A stretch of DNA of 64,000 nt. Origin: Haliclona indistincta (Eukaryota > Porifera > Demospongiae > Haplosclerida > Chalinidae). Made by a program: the position numbers and the translations under genes. Numbering within the stretch: position 1 is the stretch's first letter; each line of letters begins with the position of its first letter. The notes under the pieces were generated by a model, which saw only the letters and a program-made list of their open reading frames with translations, was not told where the DNA came from and made no database searches. Of this stretch, positions 33,621-43,905 are shown one piece after another. The stretch is taken from contig OZ024789.1 in assembly GCA_964017065.1 (NCBI GenBank), positions 8,880,703 to 8,944,702 of the forward strand, given 5' to 3'.

Positions 33621-35456
33621 ATGAAGATCAGGCGCTACAAGTACGCGCGAAAGGTTCTGTCATTCTACAAGAACACTTTCGGACTACGGGAGCCCTATCA
33701 GATACTTGGTGAGGCAATAAACGGCTGCTAATACTGCTTTCTCGCGCCACGTGTTCACTTGCTGTTGTCACGTGTTTGTAGTCGACGGCACTTTCTGTCA
33801 GGCAGCGTTGAAAGGAAAAATTCAATTAAGAGAACAGCTAACCAAGTATCTAGGAGGAGAGGTACAACTCGGTGAGCTACCCTTGTCAATGGAGTGGGGA
33901 CGACCCTGTCATCAAATTTTACACACACGTGATGTCCTCACTATTTTTTAAAATTTTGTGCTCAAGTGTATGATCACAACATTTTTGGAGTTTATTTGAG
34001 AAATAAACTTCAACTGGGAAAATAATTTTGTAACAATTTTTTTGTTAATTTCAGTGACCACAGCATGCATTCTATCAGAACTATCATCTCTGGGTGTCAA
34101 GTTGAAGGGTGCGTACTACATCGCCAAGCGTCTGCAAGAGCGCAAGTGTCCTCATGCGAGCAGAAAGGGAGAGAAAGCGATGGTGTCAGCTGCTGAGTGC
34201 ATTCAGAGCATGGTTGGTGAGTACGGTAACTGGTTTGTATTTCCTGTTCATCAGGTTATTCAGGAGAGCACAACGAAAAGCATTACTGTGTGGCTAGTCA
34301 AGACTCTCGACTGCAAAGACATCTTAGAAAGCTACCAGGTAAGACCAGCCGACAGTAAAATAAAAATGAAATAACTTGACTGCTGAACATTATGTGTTGT
34401 GAGATGGGATATGTCCATACCTGCTGTCAGAGGCACAGTCAGTAATCCTGTACTATATGTACTAAGAAGCAGCTTGACTGTTAGCTAAAGGACTGCCCAC
34501 TTCTTCAATGGGACCGTGTGGGGCACAGTCATAACTGCTGTAACTGTACATTCCTGAATCTTAATCAAAACCCCATAAATTTCTCAGTTGTGATTTATTA
34601 TTGTGAACGAGTATTTTATGAATTTTATGAATCTCATTTGCTGGAATAGTCATCCAGGCCTCTCTGAGTTTAGATAGGGTTTAGACAAGTGAGGATGTGC
34701 AATAATAATTGTGACCTAATTTGCGAAAAGGGGTATTTTGTTCAGAAAATGTCGAGCGCATGCCTGTAATCAAATAGCTGCTACTCAGTCACACATAATT
34801 GAACGTTAATGAAAGTTTCTACTTATTGTACTTGTTTATTCTGCTTGCTGTATAAAAAAATTCTAAATCACTATGCTTCATTTATCTGAGAAACAGCCAT
34901 TTGATTACAGGCGTGCGTTCAAATATTTTTGACAACAAAATACCTCTTTTCACACACTAAAATAAATATAAAGAGTGTTTTTCTCCTTCTCTAGGTGTTC
35001 CATTGCTTCACATCATCAGAAACACTATTGTTTTGGAAGGACTCTCTGAAGAAACACAGAGCAAAGCTGAAGAGGTAGGTGTGGTTTACTTGGTTCCTCT
35101 TAGCAACAACAAACTGCTACAGATCAACAGTGCGAAGCTAGGCCCCACCCCTTACCAACAAACCGTTATCGATCAACTCAACAAATCGACTCCTGCTGTT
35201 GAGAAAAAGAAGAGAAGGAAGCGTCCAAAAGGACCCAACCCGCTCTCAGTAAAGAAAAGCAACAAACTGAGTGTGCAAGTCAGAAAAAAGGGAGTGGAAA
35301 CAAAAAGCAAGGTCTGTGTTGTGATTAGCTATACAATTGTTATGCTGTTGACCCAACTCACAGAAAAGGAGGCAAAGATTTGAAAGAAGGAAGGCAATTC
35401 AGTCACTAGCAGCTGCACTTCAACTGTCTACTACCAATAATTCACAATCAAAATAA
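33621..35456 (+). CDS. UTP23: rRNA-processing protein UTP23 homologue, 274 aa
   Basis: Six exons: 33621-33708, 33782-33871, 34055-34216, 34264-34338, 34995-35311 and 35364-35456. Phases fit and the joined frame is 275 codons including the stop. The protein begins MKIRRYKYARK and contains NTFGLREPYQILVDGTFCQ, KCPH, HYCVASQD and LPGVPLLHI, all strongly conserved in UTP23. The C-terminus has the basic KRPKGPNPLS motif. UTP23 is a PIN-fold protein of the small-subunit processome in the nucleolus, needed for early 18S rRNA cleavages and snR30/U17 release; the metazoan protein keeps the CCHC-type zinc-binding pattern. The 3' end is only 38 bp from the convergent sulfotransferase. The last intron (35312-35363) matters: reading through it gives a false stop at 35383. 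Confidence 0.95.
34722..34965. mobile_element. MITE in UTP23 intron 4
   Basis: Inverted ends of about 60 bp (GAAAAGGGGTATTTTGTT and GCCTGTAATCAAATAGCTG against the complement of the right side). About 240 bp long, non-coding. Confidence 0.7.
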
Positions 35457-35494
35457 AAACAATCATTTTACAATAAGAATTCTATCTAGCATAG

Positions 35495-36424
35495 TTATAC
35501 TTGTTCCTTTTGCCAAGCTTCTCGCATTTCTTTTAAGTCTTTAAAGCCCAATTTTGCAGTCACCACTTCACTCCATTTTTCTTCAAGGTATCGTTGTACC
35601 TCATCTGGCAGTCCTTTGCCATCTCCTGACCTGCCTCCATCGCGGCGAACCTTGCCAACTATTTTATCTGGCGGCCTCTCCTTGAGCTGTTCTAGATGCA
35701 TTGCTGCTATTGCAGCTGAAGCAAACTTGTCACTGTGGCAAGCCATTTCTGCATGTGTTGTTGTACGAACCACTCTTTCCAGTAGCTCTTCAGAGCACTC
35801 GATACCGATGAATTTGGCAATCTTACGAACACACCCAGCATGGTCCGCCTTGAGGTCGTCAAAGAAAAGGAGCAGAACATTGTCGTCATGACGGTGATTC
35901 CACCAGACTAGCAAGTCTTCAAGCAATTTCACTAGAGCATCTTGTTTAACTAGTGCTTGGGCAAATACTGGCAAAGCTACACGACCACGCAGTGCGATTA
36001 TAGTGTCCATAAAGTGATAGGCTGATACCATCACATCTTTGTGATCTCTAAAGCAGTAGATCATCTTTCCTCCTGCTGGAATGGCTGGATAAGGCAAGTG
36101 AGTCTTGAACAATCTCGGCTCAGCAGGCTGCTTTGTGGTATTGGGATCCAGACCAAACCATTGCACACCTTTCTCCATCCATATCACAACCTGATCTTGG
36201 TCTTCAAAGTCTGGTTCTGCTCCGTTTGTGCGCAACTGGTGACAAATGTGTGATATCCATGTCGTGCCACTCTTTCCAGGTACGGCTATGAAAACGTCAC
36301 TAGGCAGAGGCGAAAATGAGAACGGTTGCTGCTCCATGACAAACGTAAAACGATACTTCAACGCCAATACTTGTTGCTCTGGAGTCCACTCGTCCAAATG
36401 GACGAGGTCTTCTGGATCTTGCAT
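35495..36424 (-). CDS. Cytosolic sulfotransferase (SULT family), 309 aa
   Basis: Intronless. It has the 5'-phosphosulfate-binding loop VPGKSGTTWISHI near residue 50, the KTHLPYP segment with the expected catalytic histidine, the 3'-phosphate-binding motif YCFRDHKDVMVSAYHF, and a C-terminal cofactor loop (VRRDGGRSGDGKGLPDEV) in place of the usual RKGxxGDWKNxF. The enzyme transfers sulfate from PAPS to a small hydroxyl or amine substrate; the substrate here is unknown. Length fits the family (about 290-310). The altered C-terminal loop is unusual in detail but keeps G, G, D and the basic residues. Convergent with UTP23. Confidence 0.93.
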   Translation of the reverse strand: MQDPEDLVHLDEWTPEQQVLALKYRFTFVMEQQPFSFSPLPSDVFIAVPGKSGTTWISHICHQLRTNGAEPDFEDQDQVVIWMEKGVQWFGLDPNTTKQPAEPRLFKTHLPYPAIPAGGKMIYCFRDHKDVMVSAYHFMDTIIALRGRVALPVFAQALVKQDALVKLLEDLLVWWNHRHDDNVLLLFFDDLKADHAGCVRKIAKFIGIECSEELLERVVRTTTHAEMACHSDKFASAAIAAMHLEQLKERPPDKIVGKVRRDGGRSGDGKGLPDEVQRYLEEKWSEVVTAKLGFKDLKEMREAWQKEQV

Positions 36425-36810
36425 AATAGGTTCGGTGAGAGTAGACTGGTCAATGCCTATAAAAATACACTCAGCTGTGAGTCTGTCACGAGGTCGCGAC
36501 TTGCGAAGCTGGCGCGGCCCGCCCCTTCAACAGTAAACGAGCCTGAGCGAGTGTCTTTGCAGCAAATAATTTGCACCATAGATAATACAGTACAAGCAGG
36601 GCTCCTGCATGCTACACGTGGTTTAACCCCAGCTAACTCAGCACCAACACTCGCTCGCACAAGATCTAAATCTTCTGGCTCTGCTCACATCAGATCAGAT
36701 TTAACATACTACATGATCTCATAGAATCGGCAATGCAGTGGTCATCTAAATAACCTGACCACGAGCGATAACAGTAATCTTTAGAACACTATCTAGTCTA
36801 CAAGTAGTGA
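36425..36810. other. Intergenic region upstream of the sulfotransferase
   Basis: 386 bp between two minus-strand genes, containing the sulfotransferase promoter. Several short open frames overlap here but none looks coding. Confidence 0.5.
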
Positions 36811-38076
36811 TCAAATGTCTTTTTTGCTTCTGTGTTCTTGTACAAGGTCTTCTACTATCTTCTTCCAGCCAGGTAAGGTTTCCCAACCAAGTTCCTTGTG
36901 GGCTCTTGAGTTGCTGAAAGTGTAACTGCGAGTGATGAACCCAATGTTAGCGAGCGTCAGATAAGGAGAAAAGGACAGCCCAGTCAAATAATACAGCGAC
37001 TGATTCACAGCAGCAGCTACAGTGATCAACCATTTTGGATATGATCGAGGTTTCGGATGTCCCCAAATTGTCTTATCTGAATCTTTCTCTAGTGAGTAGC
37101 TCATGAAATCTCTCGTCTTGAAAACATCGTCCCCGCAAAGATTGTACACACGACCAGCAGCAATCGAACTAACTCCTTTTCTTAGCTTCTTCTCGGCAAG
37201 TATATGCCCCCTAGCGCAAGCTCCAATGGGAACTATGGTCATCTCGTTCGTCCCATCGTCTATATAACCTGCCTCCTCTGTCAGCAATGGATGACACATC
37301 ACTGCATCTACAGCTGCTACTGGAGAAGGTCTCAAACAACAAGTCAGCAAAGATTCATTGTTCGCTTTTACGACTGCTTTTTCAGCATTCATTTTCGATC
37401 CAGTGTATGCGTCCAAAGGGACCGATGGATAAGGTGTGGTCTCGTCCGCATAATCTAGAACTTGACCAGGGTCTCTACTCATGACGACATCAGTTGTGCT
37501 AGTGTAGAGAAGACGTTTCACTTCGACTAGCTTGCAAGCATTGATTATGTTTACAGTCCCGGTTTCGTTAACAGCATACAAGGCTGAATCTTTGATTCCA
37601 AGTTTCGGTATGAGGCCGGCAACATGGAACACTACCTCTGGTGCTATGTCACGCAATGCTATCTCTAGTTCTTCTGTGTCTAGTATGTTCAACTGAAGGT
37701 AGGCTGTCACTGCTGGATGACGCTTTGACTCATCAGGAATGGTCAGGTCCATGGAATAGACGGTGTAGCCGCCATCTTGAATCAGACAACGAACCAGTTC
37801 TCCCCCGAGACAACCACTGCCTCCGGTCACTAAAGCACGAACCTTCCCGCTGCCTTCTTCCTCCTGCTTGACGACCACTTTACGATACATTGTCTTTCTT
37901 TTGCCCCTTGATCGTGCTCGTCTGAACAGCGCGTACACGAGAAGAAATAGAACGGCAAAAATTGCAATATTGTTGAAACAGCTTAGTACCCAGCTCCATG
38001 GACGGTAGAGAGACTCGAATGGGTACTCCAGAGGACGCTGGGTCTCTTGCTTGCGCTCAAACATAGGGCACCCCAT
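36811..38076 (-). CDS. 3-beta-HSD/NSDHL-type SDR with N-terminal membrane anchor (copy 1)
   Basis: Intronless, about 421 aa from the conserved start MGCPMFERK (an upstream in-frame ATG at 38088 would add four residues). Residues about 20-45 form a membrane segment (NNIAIFAVLFLLVYALF) followed by a basic stretch. The Rossmann start VTGGSGCLGGELV binds NAD(P). LLYTSTTDVV gives the Ser/Thr of the active site and DAYTGSK the YxxxK pair. The family (extended SDR, 3-beta-hydroxysteroid dehydrogenase/isomerase, NSDHL, SDR42E) oxidises sterol 3-hydroxyl groups or decarboxylates 4-carboxysterols at the ER. The exact substrate is unknown. The first about 155 codons are almost the same as in copy 2, the rest is diverged. 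Confidence 0.9.
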   Translation of the reverse strand: MGCPMFERKQETQRPLEYPFESLYRPWSWVLSCFNNIAIFAVLFLLVYALFRRARSRGKRKTMYRKVVVKQEEEGSGKVRALVTGGSGCLGGELVRCLIQDGGYTVYSMDLTIPDESKRHPAVTAYLQLNILDTEELEIALRDIAPEVVFHVAGLIPKLGIKDSALYAVNETGTVNIINACKLVEVKRLLYTSTTDVVMSRDPGQVLDYADETTPYPSVPLDAYTGSKMNAEKAVVKANNESLLTCCLRPSPVAAVDAVMCHPLLTEEAGYIDDGTNEMTIVPIGACARGHILAEKKLRKGVSSIAAGRVYNLCGDDVFKTRDFMSYSLEKDSDKTIWGHPKPRSYPKWLITVAAAVNQSLYYLTGLSFSPYLTLANIGFITRSYTFSNSRAHKELGWETLPGWKKIVEDLVQEHRSKKDI

Positions 38077-38653
38077 TTCTGCTTGCAAATGATTTGGAGG
38101 TGTGGCTATAGTAATAGGTGTGGCTTGTAAACTCAGGAAATCCGAGGAAATCGGCTCTGCAATTCTGCAAGGGCTCTTGCAAAATGGGTTGCCCTATGTT
38201 CGAGCGCAAGCAAGAGACCCAGCGTCCTCTGGAGTACCCATTCGAGTCTCTCTACCGTCCATGGAGCTGGGTACTAAGCTGTTTCAACAATATTGCAATT
38301 TTTGCCGTTCTATTTCTCCTCGTGTACGTGCTGTTCAGACGAGCACGATCAAGGGGCAAAAGAAAGACAATGTATCGTAAAGTGGTCGTCAAGCAGGAGG
38401 AAGAAGGCAGCGGGAAGGTTCGTGCTTTAGTGACTGGAGGCAGTGGTTGTCTCGGGGGAGAACTGGTTCGTTGTCTGATTCAAGATGGCGGCTACACCGT
38501 CTATTCCATGGACCTGACCATTCCTGATGAATCAAAGCGTCATCCAGCAGTGACAGCCTACCTTCAGTTGAACATACTGGACACAGAGGAACTAGAGATA
38601 GCTTTGCGTGACATAGCACCAGAGGTGGTGTTCCATGTTGCCGGCCTCATACC
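37608..38653. repeat. Inverted repeat: two near-identical arms of about 480 bp
   Basis: Left arm about 37608-38085, right arm about 38175-38653, separated by about 90-100 bp. The arms encode the first about 155 codons of the two SDR genes with one or two amino acid differences. Identity ends sharply after CCGGCCTCATACC, beyond which the two genes differ at about half of residues. Confidence 0.9.
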
Positions 38654-39455
38654 AAGAGTTGATAACAGCTCTTCTGCAATTTATGCCGTAAATGCGACCG
38701 GAACGAAGAATATTGTCGAAGCATCACAGAAAGTTGGAGTGAGACGTCTTTTGTATACAAGCTCGGTTACTGTTGTCTTTTCCCGGGATCCTAAGCAGGT
38801 GCTTGATTTGGCAGACGAGGATGCTCCTATTCCCGATAAGCCTTTTGATGCATACACTGGTTCAAAAGCAAAAGCAGAGAAAAGTGTGTTGTCGTCAAAT
38901 GATACCGAAGGATTGTTGACTTGTGTCTTACGACCTGCTTCCATTGTTGGTCCTAATAGTATACTTTGTCAGGACGCACTCAAGGGTACTGTTCTTCGCC
39001 TTGGAGATGGTACAAACAAAATGTCTATTATTTCTACGGAAGCGTGTGCCAAAGGACACATGCTAGCTGAAAAGAAGCTGAGAGAAGGGCCTAGTTCGGT
39101 TGCTGCTGGTCGAGTTTATAATCTGAGTGGAGATGACACGGTTTTATATCGTGATTTCATTGGCTATGTCCCAGACAAATCAACTGGTATTACGTTATGG
39201 GGGCACCCTCCTCCTAAAGCAATTCCTATATGGTTGGCAATTTGTCTTGCAGTGGTAAATGAAGCCATATATTACGTCAGTGGATGGTACTTCACTGCTT
39301 ATCTGACACTCAAGGTTCCGGAATACTGCTGCCGTAGCTACACCTTCAGCAGTGCAAGAGCTCACAAAGAACTAGGCTGGGAAAAGCAGCCTAGCTGGCA
39401 AGAAACAATCAAGGACATAGCAGAACAATACAAGAATTGCCAAGAAAAAAATTAA
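38184..39455 (+). CDS. 3-beta-HSD/NSDHL-type SDR with N-terminal membrane anchor (copy 2)
   Basis: Intronless, about 423 aa from the conserved MGCPMFERK start; an in-frame ATG at 38118 exists, but the extra 22 residues are not shared with copy 1. Same anchor segment, GGSGCLGG cofactor motif, LLYTSSVTVV and DAYTGSKAKAEK active site, VLRPASIVGP substrate-side motif typical of the 3-beta-HSD family, and a C-terminal hydrophobic region (WLAICLAVVNEAIYYVSGW) that may form a second membrane segment. Head-to-head with copy 1 across about 107 bp, which suggests a shared promoter. Catalytic residues are complete in both, so both may be active with different substrate preference set by the divergent C-terminal halves. 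Confidence 0.9.
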   Translation: MGCPMFERKQETQRPLEYPFESLYRPWSWVLSCFNNIAIFAVLFLLVYVLFRRARSRGKRKTMYRKVVVKQEEEGSGKVRALVTGGSGCLGGELVRCLIQDGGYTVYSMDLTIPDESKRHPAVTAYLQLNILDTEELEIALRDIAPEVVFHVAGLIPRVDNSSSAIYAVNATGTKNIVEASQKVGVRRLLYTSSVTVVFSRDPKQVLDLADEDAPIPDKPFDAYTGSKAKAEKSVLSSNDTEGLLTCVLRPASIVGPNSILCQDALKGTVLRLGDGTNKMSIISTEACAKGHMLAEKKLREGPSSVAAGRVYNLSGDDTVLYRDFIGYVPDKSTGITLWGHPPPKAIPIWLAICLAVVNEAIYYVSGWYFTAYLTLKVPEYCCRSYTFSSARAHKELGWEKQPSWQETIKDIAEQYKNCQEKN

Positions 39456-40198
39456 TAATCAAACGAAGTGTAATTTGTATAATCAGTTTTGGTTGTTCAA
39501 TTCGAAAATGGGAAGAGCTGATTGCTGCGAGCTTACTTTTGCAAGGGAAAAGTGTATGTAGGCCGTAAAGTGTGGATGATCTATGCTAAATAATGTGTTA
39601 AGTCGTAGATCATACTTTATACACAATGTAACTAAAATTAATTTGTACAGAGGTTTATTACTTCTTGCAAGGAAGATTTGAGTGTAAAGCGTCATCTTGC
39701 AGTCACTAGTGTGTCGAATCACTGGTATTTATTCACTCAATGGAGCATGATTAAAGACTCAACGCATTAGTGCTTTACCAGTAATAAATAATCATGTATC
39801 ATATTCTGTGACCATAGATGATTATGCGAGGCGGCAAATAAGTGGGCGTGATAGCAGTCTAGTCTCGTTCGAGTTTACTCGTCGTTGCTCATCAGCTCAT
39901 CAAGCAATACATGTACGTGCTCTAACAGCTCTACTCTCATCTTCTTCTTTCGTCACAGAGTTGCTATCAAGGTAATGACGCCATTTGGCGTCGTATTTAA
40001 TATACTTCAGACCTCTAAAATATAATACAGTAAAATCCCGATCACTGTGGACACGAACTTGATGGTCTTAGATTTTTTATTTAAAGCTTTGTTCGCGTGA
40101 TTTGCTTACTTTGTTTACCGTTGCTGGCGATCTGGACTTCTCCGAAGTCGAATGTGTCCATGGTTAACTGGCTAGCAGATTGTACTTTGATCTGGACT
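39456..40198. other. Non-coding stretch after SDR copy 2
   Basis: No gene supported. A CAGTAAAATCCCGATCACTG segment near 40029 faintly resembles a pogo/Tigger-like transposon end, but I find no partner. Confidence 0.4.
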
Positions 40199-42383
40199 AC
40201 AGGTAGCGATGTCAGACGAAATTTTTCGCTTTTTGTAGTCTGCTTATCTTAGTCACTGCTTGAACAAGGATGCATAGCGCTGTCGAACAAACCTTATTTC
40301 GTCAAAATCGGTGCTGTTTGAACCAAGCTAGCTAGCTTGATCAAAAGTTAAATATTATTTAATTTTTTATACCGTATTATTCTATTGCATCCAATTAGAG
40401 AGCGTGGTCCATTGCGTGCCTTCAATTCCGTTCTATTCCGTTCTAAAAGTCAGCGCAAAAATTCATCGTGCAATAGATTCAAACTAATAGCACAATGGAT
40501 TGATAGTTTGATATGTCCCTACTTAGTACACCAAGATTCATTAATAATGCAGCATTTTGTATGAAGATACAGCTTTAGCAATGTGCACTAAAAAGTTTAA
40601 ACTGTCTGAATCAATTACTAGTTGTTTTAGGTGGCTTCTGCTAACCTTTAGCAGCACAAATCTAAATTTCGTTAGAATCGGTGCTAAAATGGCTGAGTTA
40701 CAACGGGTTTTGTGGCGGTTACTGTGTGATTTTGTTCTCCACCAATTTACATTACAAAGCCGGCTTCCTGGTTACAGAGGCGCTGTTGCGCACTTCGTAG
40801 CATAGGTGCAAAACAGTAATCTTGAGTATGACACGACAGCCTGGGCTATGCTGACCTGTTCGGCATACTTATTGAAGCAAACTACGACCAACCACAACCA
40901 CAACAATGGTTATAACGGACGCTCGACCAGCTATTTGCCTGTTGCAGTACATGGCGAACAGGCCAGTTAGCATGACACTCCAGCTGTGCGCGACTTCGGA
41001 GCACGTTTGCACTTACCTAAACTGTTACTAATATCTTTGTAAGTGCTGGTCAGAGGCATTCTCCAAGTTTAAGCCAGGAAAACCCGAACTATTCTTTCTT
41101 GCTGCCCTTTGCACAATATAATCTACAGTGTCCTGGCTATTACTTGCCCGTTTTACAAGGAAAATGGATGTACCCACACTCCAGTAGCACTTGCCGTATT
41201 TGGAACAAAATTATTTCGTACTCGGCAATCAGGAGAGACCCACATAGGGGTGGGTGGGTTGTGGGGAGGGCGTCAGGTGGCATGTTTTTGGCGCTCTGGC
41301 AAAAGGAGATGTATCTTCTTCCATCGCTCTTGCTGGTAAGGGATTTTTGCCGAAATCGTTTGTTCTCATTAAATATTCGCCCCTCTGTAACTTACAGACA
41401 GAGACCTTTTTGCAAAATCCCATACATACGTTTCTTCCTTGTGTACCAAAGTTTATGTCTGACATTTTGTGTGGGTGTGGCATGCTCAGGAAAGAAACGC
41501 AACTTTTCGTCATTGGGTGGGGCTTGCTACGCCCACAAGACGAATGGCGACTTTCTTGGGTGATCAGTATGACTGACCAAGCCTTCAACTAACAGTAGAA
41601 ACCAAAATATTCGTAATCCTGATGTTTGGGATTTCCACCCTTAACTAACATTGCAAACTGTTTGACTACGAAAATAATTTTTTGATTAGCAAATAGCTGG
41701 GTTTTTTTATCTAGCACTGATTGATCATAGCAAAACAGCATTGTTTCCAAGAATTATCCGCTTAAATTTCATACTTAGTTGGAATCAGCGTATTTGAAAA
41801 CCTTTGGGTGGTTTTTAGCCACTGAAACGGCACTCAGACGTCGCGCAAGACAATTTCCACTTTTTGAATTGAAAAGGGTGGATACATTTCCGGCCGCATG
41901 ACCATGCCCACGCACATCGCTAACAGCTTGCGGAAAATGCAGTATTTCAGGAATTTTGAAAAAATCGGGAAGAGGAAGCTGACACAAAATATACTTGGAG
42001 ATGGTGATGTACATGATATTATTGGTGCCTCGGATTTCCTTAAGGTTCAGACAGTCCTCAAAATATGTTTCACAGCCAATCTTGGAAGCGCTAAAGAGCT
42101 GCAAACTCCGCAAGTTGTACAACGTCGACTTCAATTACACTCTGTGAACGTGTAGACAAACCTCAGCTGCAAAATTCACCACAGAAGAGAGTCTAAACAT
42201 AAACACTATGGATGGATAGCTTGATGTGTCCTTGCTTTGTATACCAAGACTCGTTAAGATTGCAGTTTCTCGAACGAAGTTACAGCTTGCGGAAAAAACG
42301 GACCGTCCGGGTCTCAAATACACATACTACGGGGACCGATGAAAAGTGAAAAATTTTGGACCCTTCTGACATCGCTACTACAG
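40199..42383. mobile_element. Possible 2.2-kb element with degenerate inverted ends
   Basis: The left end (ACTACAGGTAGCGATGTCAG) and the complement of the right end (CCTGTAGTAGCGATGTCAGA), each followed by an AAATTTTTC motif, match in inverted orientation over about 40 bp. Inside, 40498-40580 and 42205-42290 are similar direct copies (ATGTCC, ACCAAGA, TACAGCTT). Only short open frames occur, none recognisable. It could be a decayed non-autonomous transposon. Confidence 0.45.
41385..41650. repeat. Dispersed repeat, second copy near 55875-56150
   Basis: Shared order of motifs: ATTAAATATTCGC, a TGACAGACC/ACAGACAGAGACC block, a GGGGCTTG or GGCGTGGCTTG block, TGACCAAGC, then AAAATATTCGTAATCC / GAAATTTTCGTCATTCC. 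Open frames over it are not protein-like. Confidence 0.5.
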
Positions 42384-42724
42384 GATAGCGAGGCGGGTCC
42401 AGATAAAATTCAGCAAAAGCTGCTACAAGCACTCCAACTAACTAGTACATTCATGGAATGGCAGGGGCGAGCCTGAGCATTGATACCTCGTTAGTGTATA
42501 GTTGTGTATAACATAATATAATTATTGTTTGCACCAGGTTATGTGGTGAGTCCAGATTTTAGTAGATAATTAAGTCTGTATTATGTGAACATCAGTTTCA
42601 CCACAGATTTTGGTGCTATGTGAATATTTAACGGGTTTGTTGATGGTGAATAGAATCAATAGTTTGGTTATGTTCAGATATGGTGCACTTTCTCCAACTA
42701 TCTCTTGCTGAGTGTGTTCCTTGC

Positions 42725-43051
42725 CTAGGCGTCATGGGAACAATGTACCGGAAGATGTGATGAGTAGGGTTCCTCGGTCTCCTCATTCACTGCAGGCTCT
42801 ACTGCTATCACACACGAGCTCATTAGACGTACCAAAGTTACTGTTTGCTCTGTTGCAGCTACTGCTTTCCGCCGGCGTCTCCGGTAGGCCCTTTGATATT
42901 CCTTTTGTCGCTCCAGTCGTCCGCTTTCACGTTGATTAGGTGACTCTGCCTCTCGTCGTCGCTTTCTGGTAGCGGCCTTGTCGTGTAAAAGTTGTTGCTT
43001 TTCAGGTGTCTCTGATCTCTGTTGTTGTCGTCCCTGAGTCATCTGCATCAT
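42725..43051 (-). other. Fragment resembling the N-terminal region of a Helitron-type helicase
   Basis: About 108 codons rich in Arg, Glu and Gln (RESGRLERQKEYQRAYRRRRR, ETPEKQQLLHDKAATRKRRR). Such charged repeats stand at the start of many Helitron Rep/Hel proteins. No Rep or helicase motifs are present, so at best this is a fragment. A coincidental low-complexity frame is possible. Confidence 0.4.
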
Positions 43052-43261
43052 TGCCAGAATGCCAGGTATATATCTTGTTTGAAACCAAGCGCCAATTATA
43101 ATGTGCGCACGTGCTAAAAAGGGCGTTTCCTACTTCTCGGGAACATTGAAAAGGACAAACGCTACCCCGTGACAGATAGATTGATAGATAGATACATTCC
43201 CCGCCGCGTGGGCCATTGTGCCAATCAATGTGGGGCTCACTCAGGCTTGCCCCAATTAGTA

Positions 43262-43905
43262 GCATACTATTGGCTTCTGTTATTTTGTCACCTTGTATAT
43301 CCCATTGTACTTTATAAATCTGTTAAAATCATCATCTGCTAGCTGTAGTTGTTGTATGCTGTCAAAGCATGGCCAGTGTGCAGGATGCATGCAATTCCAC
43401 CGAGGCATCTGCACCATTGGTGCTTCATTGTATCAGAAATTCCAGAAGCACCGAAAAATTGGAGGTGTGGTAACGAGCATGTGTTTTAAATGAGAATGTG
43501 TCTTTATTACCTCTGCATGTCCTCTGAAGTACAAGACTTATGTGTTGGGGTGTTGGCTGACTGTGACGAAGAATTTTAAACGCTTGTTTCTGGAACTTCT
43601 GATACAATTTTACCTTGGGCAAGTAAATCTGAAATTATTTCTTGAGGGTGTCACTCCATCTGCTCTACTCACTCAAGCTCGTACTTTACATTTTAAATCT
43701 TGTGCCTGTATTCCGTATTCTTGTCTTGATTTGAATACGTATTCTTATCTTGTGACTTTGTACATTTTCATTTTCAACGTCTGATTTTCGTTATCCTCAA
43801 TTTATGTCCTTAGCCCTCAATTTATATGTTGGTAACTTGGTATCATTATTTTTATAATTATGCAGAGCTCAATATGAATAAGAATCGTCTTCTGTTGCTA
43901 GGCGT
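43262..43905. repeat. Segment duplicated in permuted order at 56388-56985
   Basis: Two blocks, P1 (about 43262-43418) and P2 (about 43432-43905), occur in the opposite order at 56388-56985. P2 includes the start codon and first codons of the 43874 gene. Confidence 0.75.

Noticed and set aside
35003..35383. UTP23 ending at 35383 by reading through the last intron
   Set aside because: A GT-AG intron at 35312-35363 restores a basic tail rich in Lys and Arg; the read-through tail is hydrophobic and unlike the family.
40020..40060. pogo/Tigger-like terminus
   Set aside because: Only a weak resemblance over about 20 bases, with no inverted partner or transposase found.
41099..41592. Overlapping open frames of 112-154 codons
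   Set aside because: Three frames on both strands are open at once over a dispersed repeat also present near 55900; none looks like protein.
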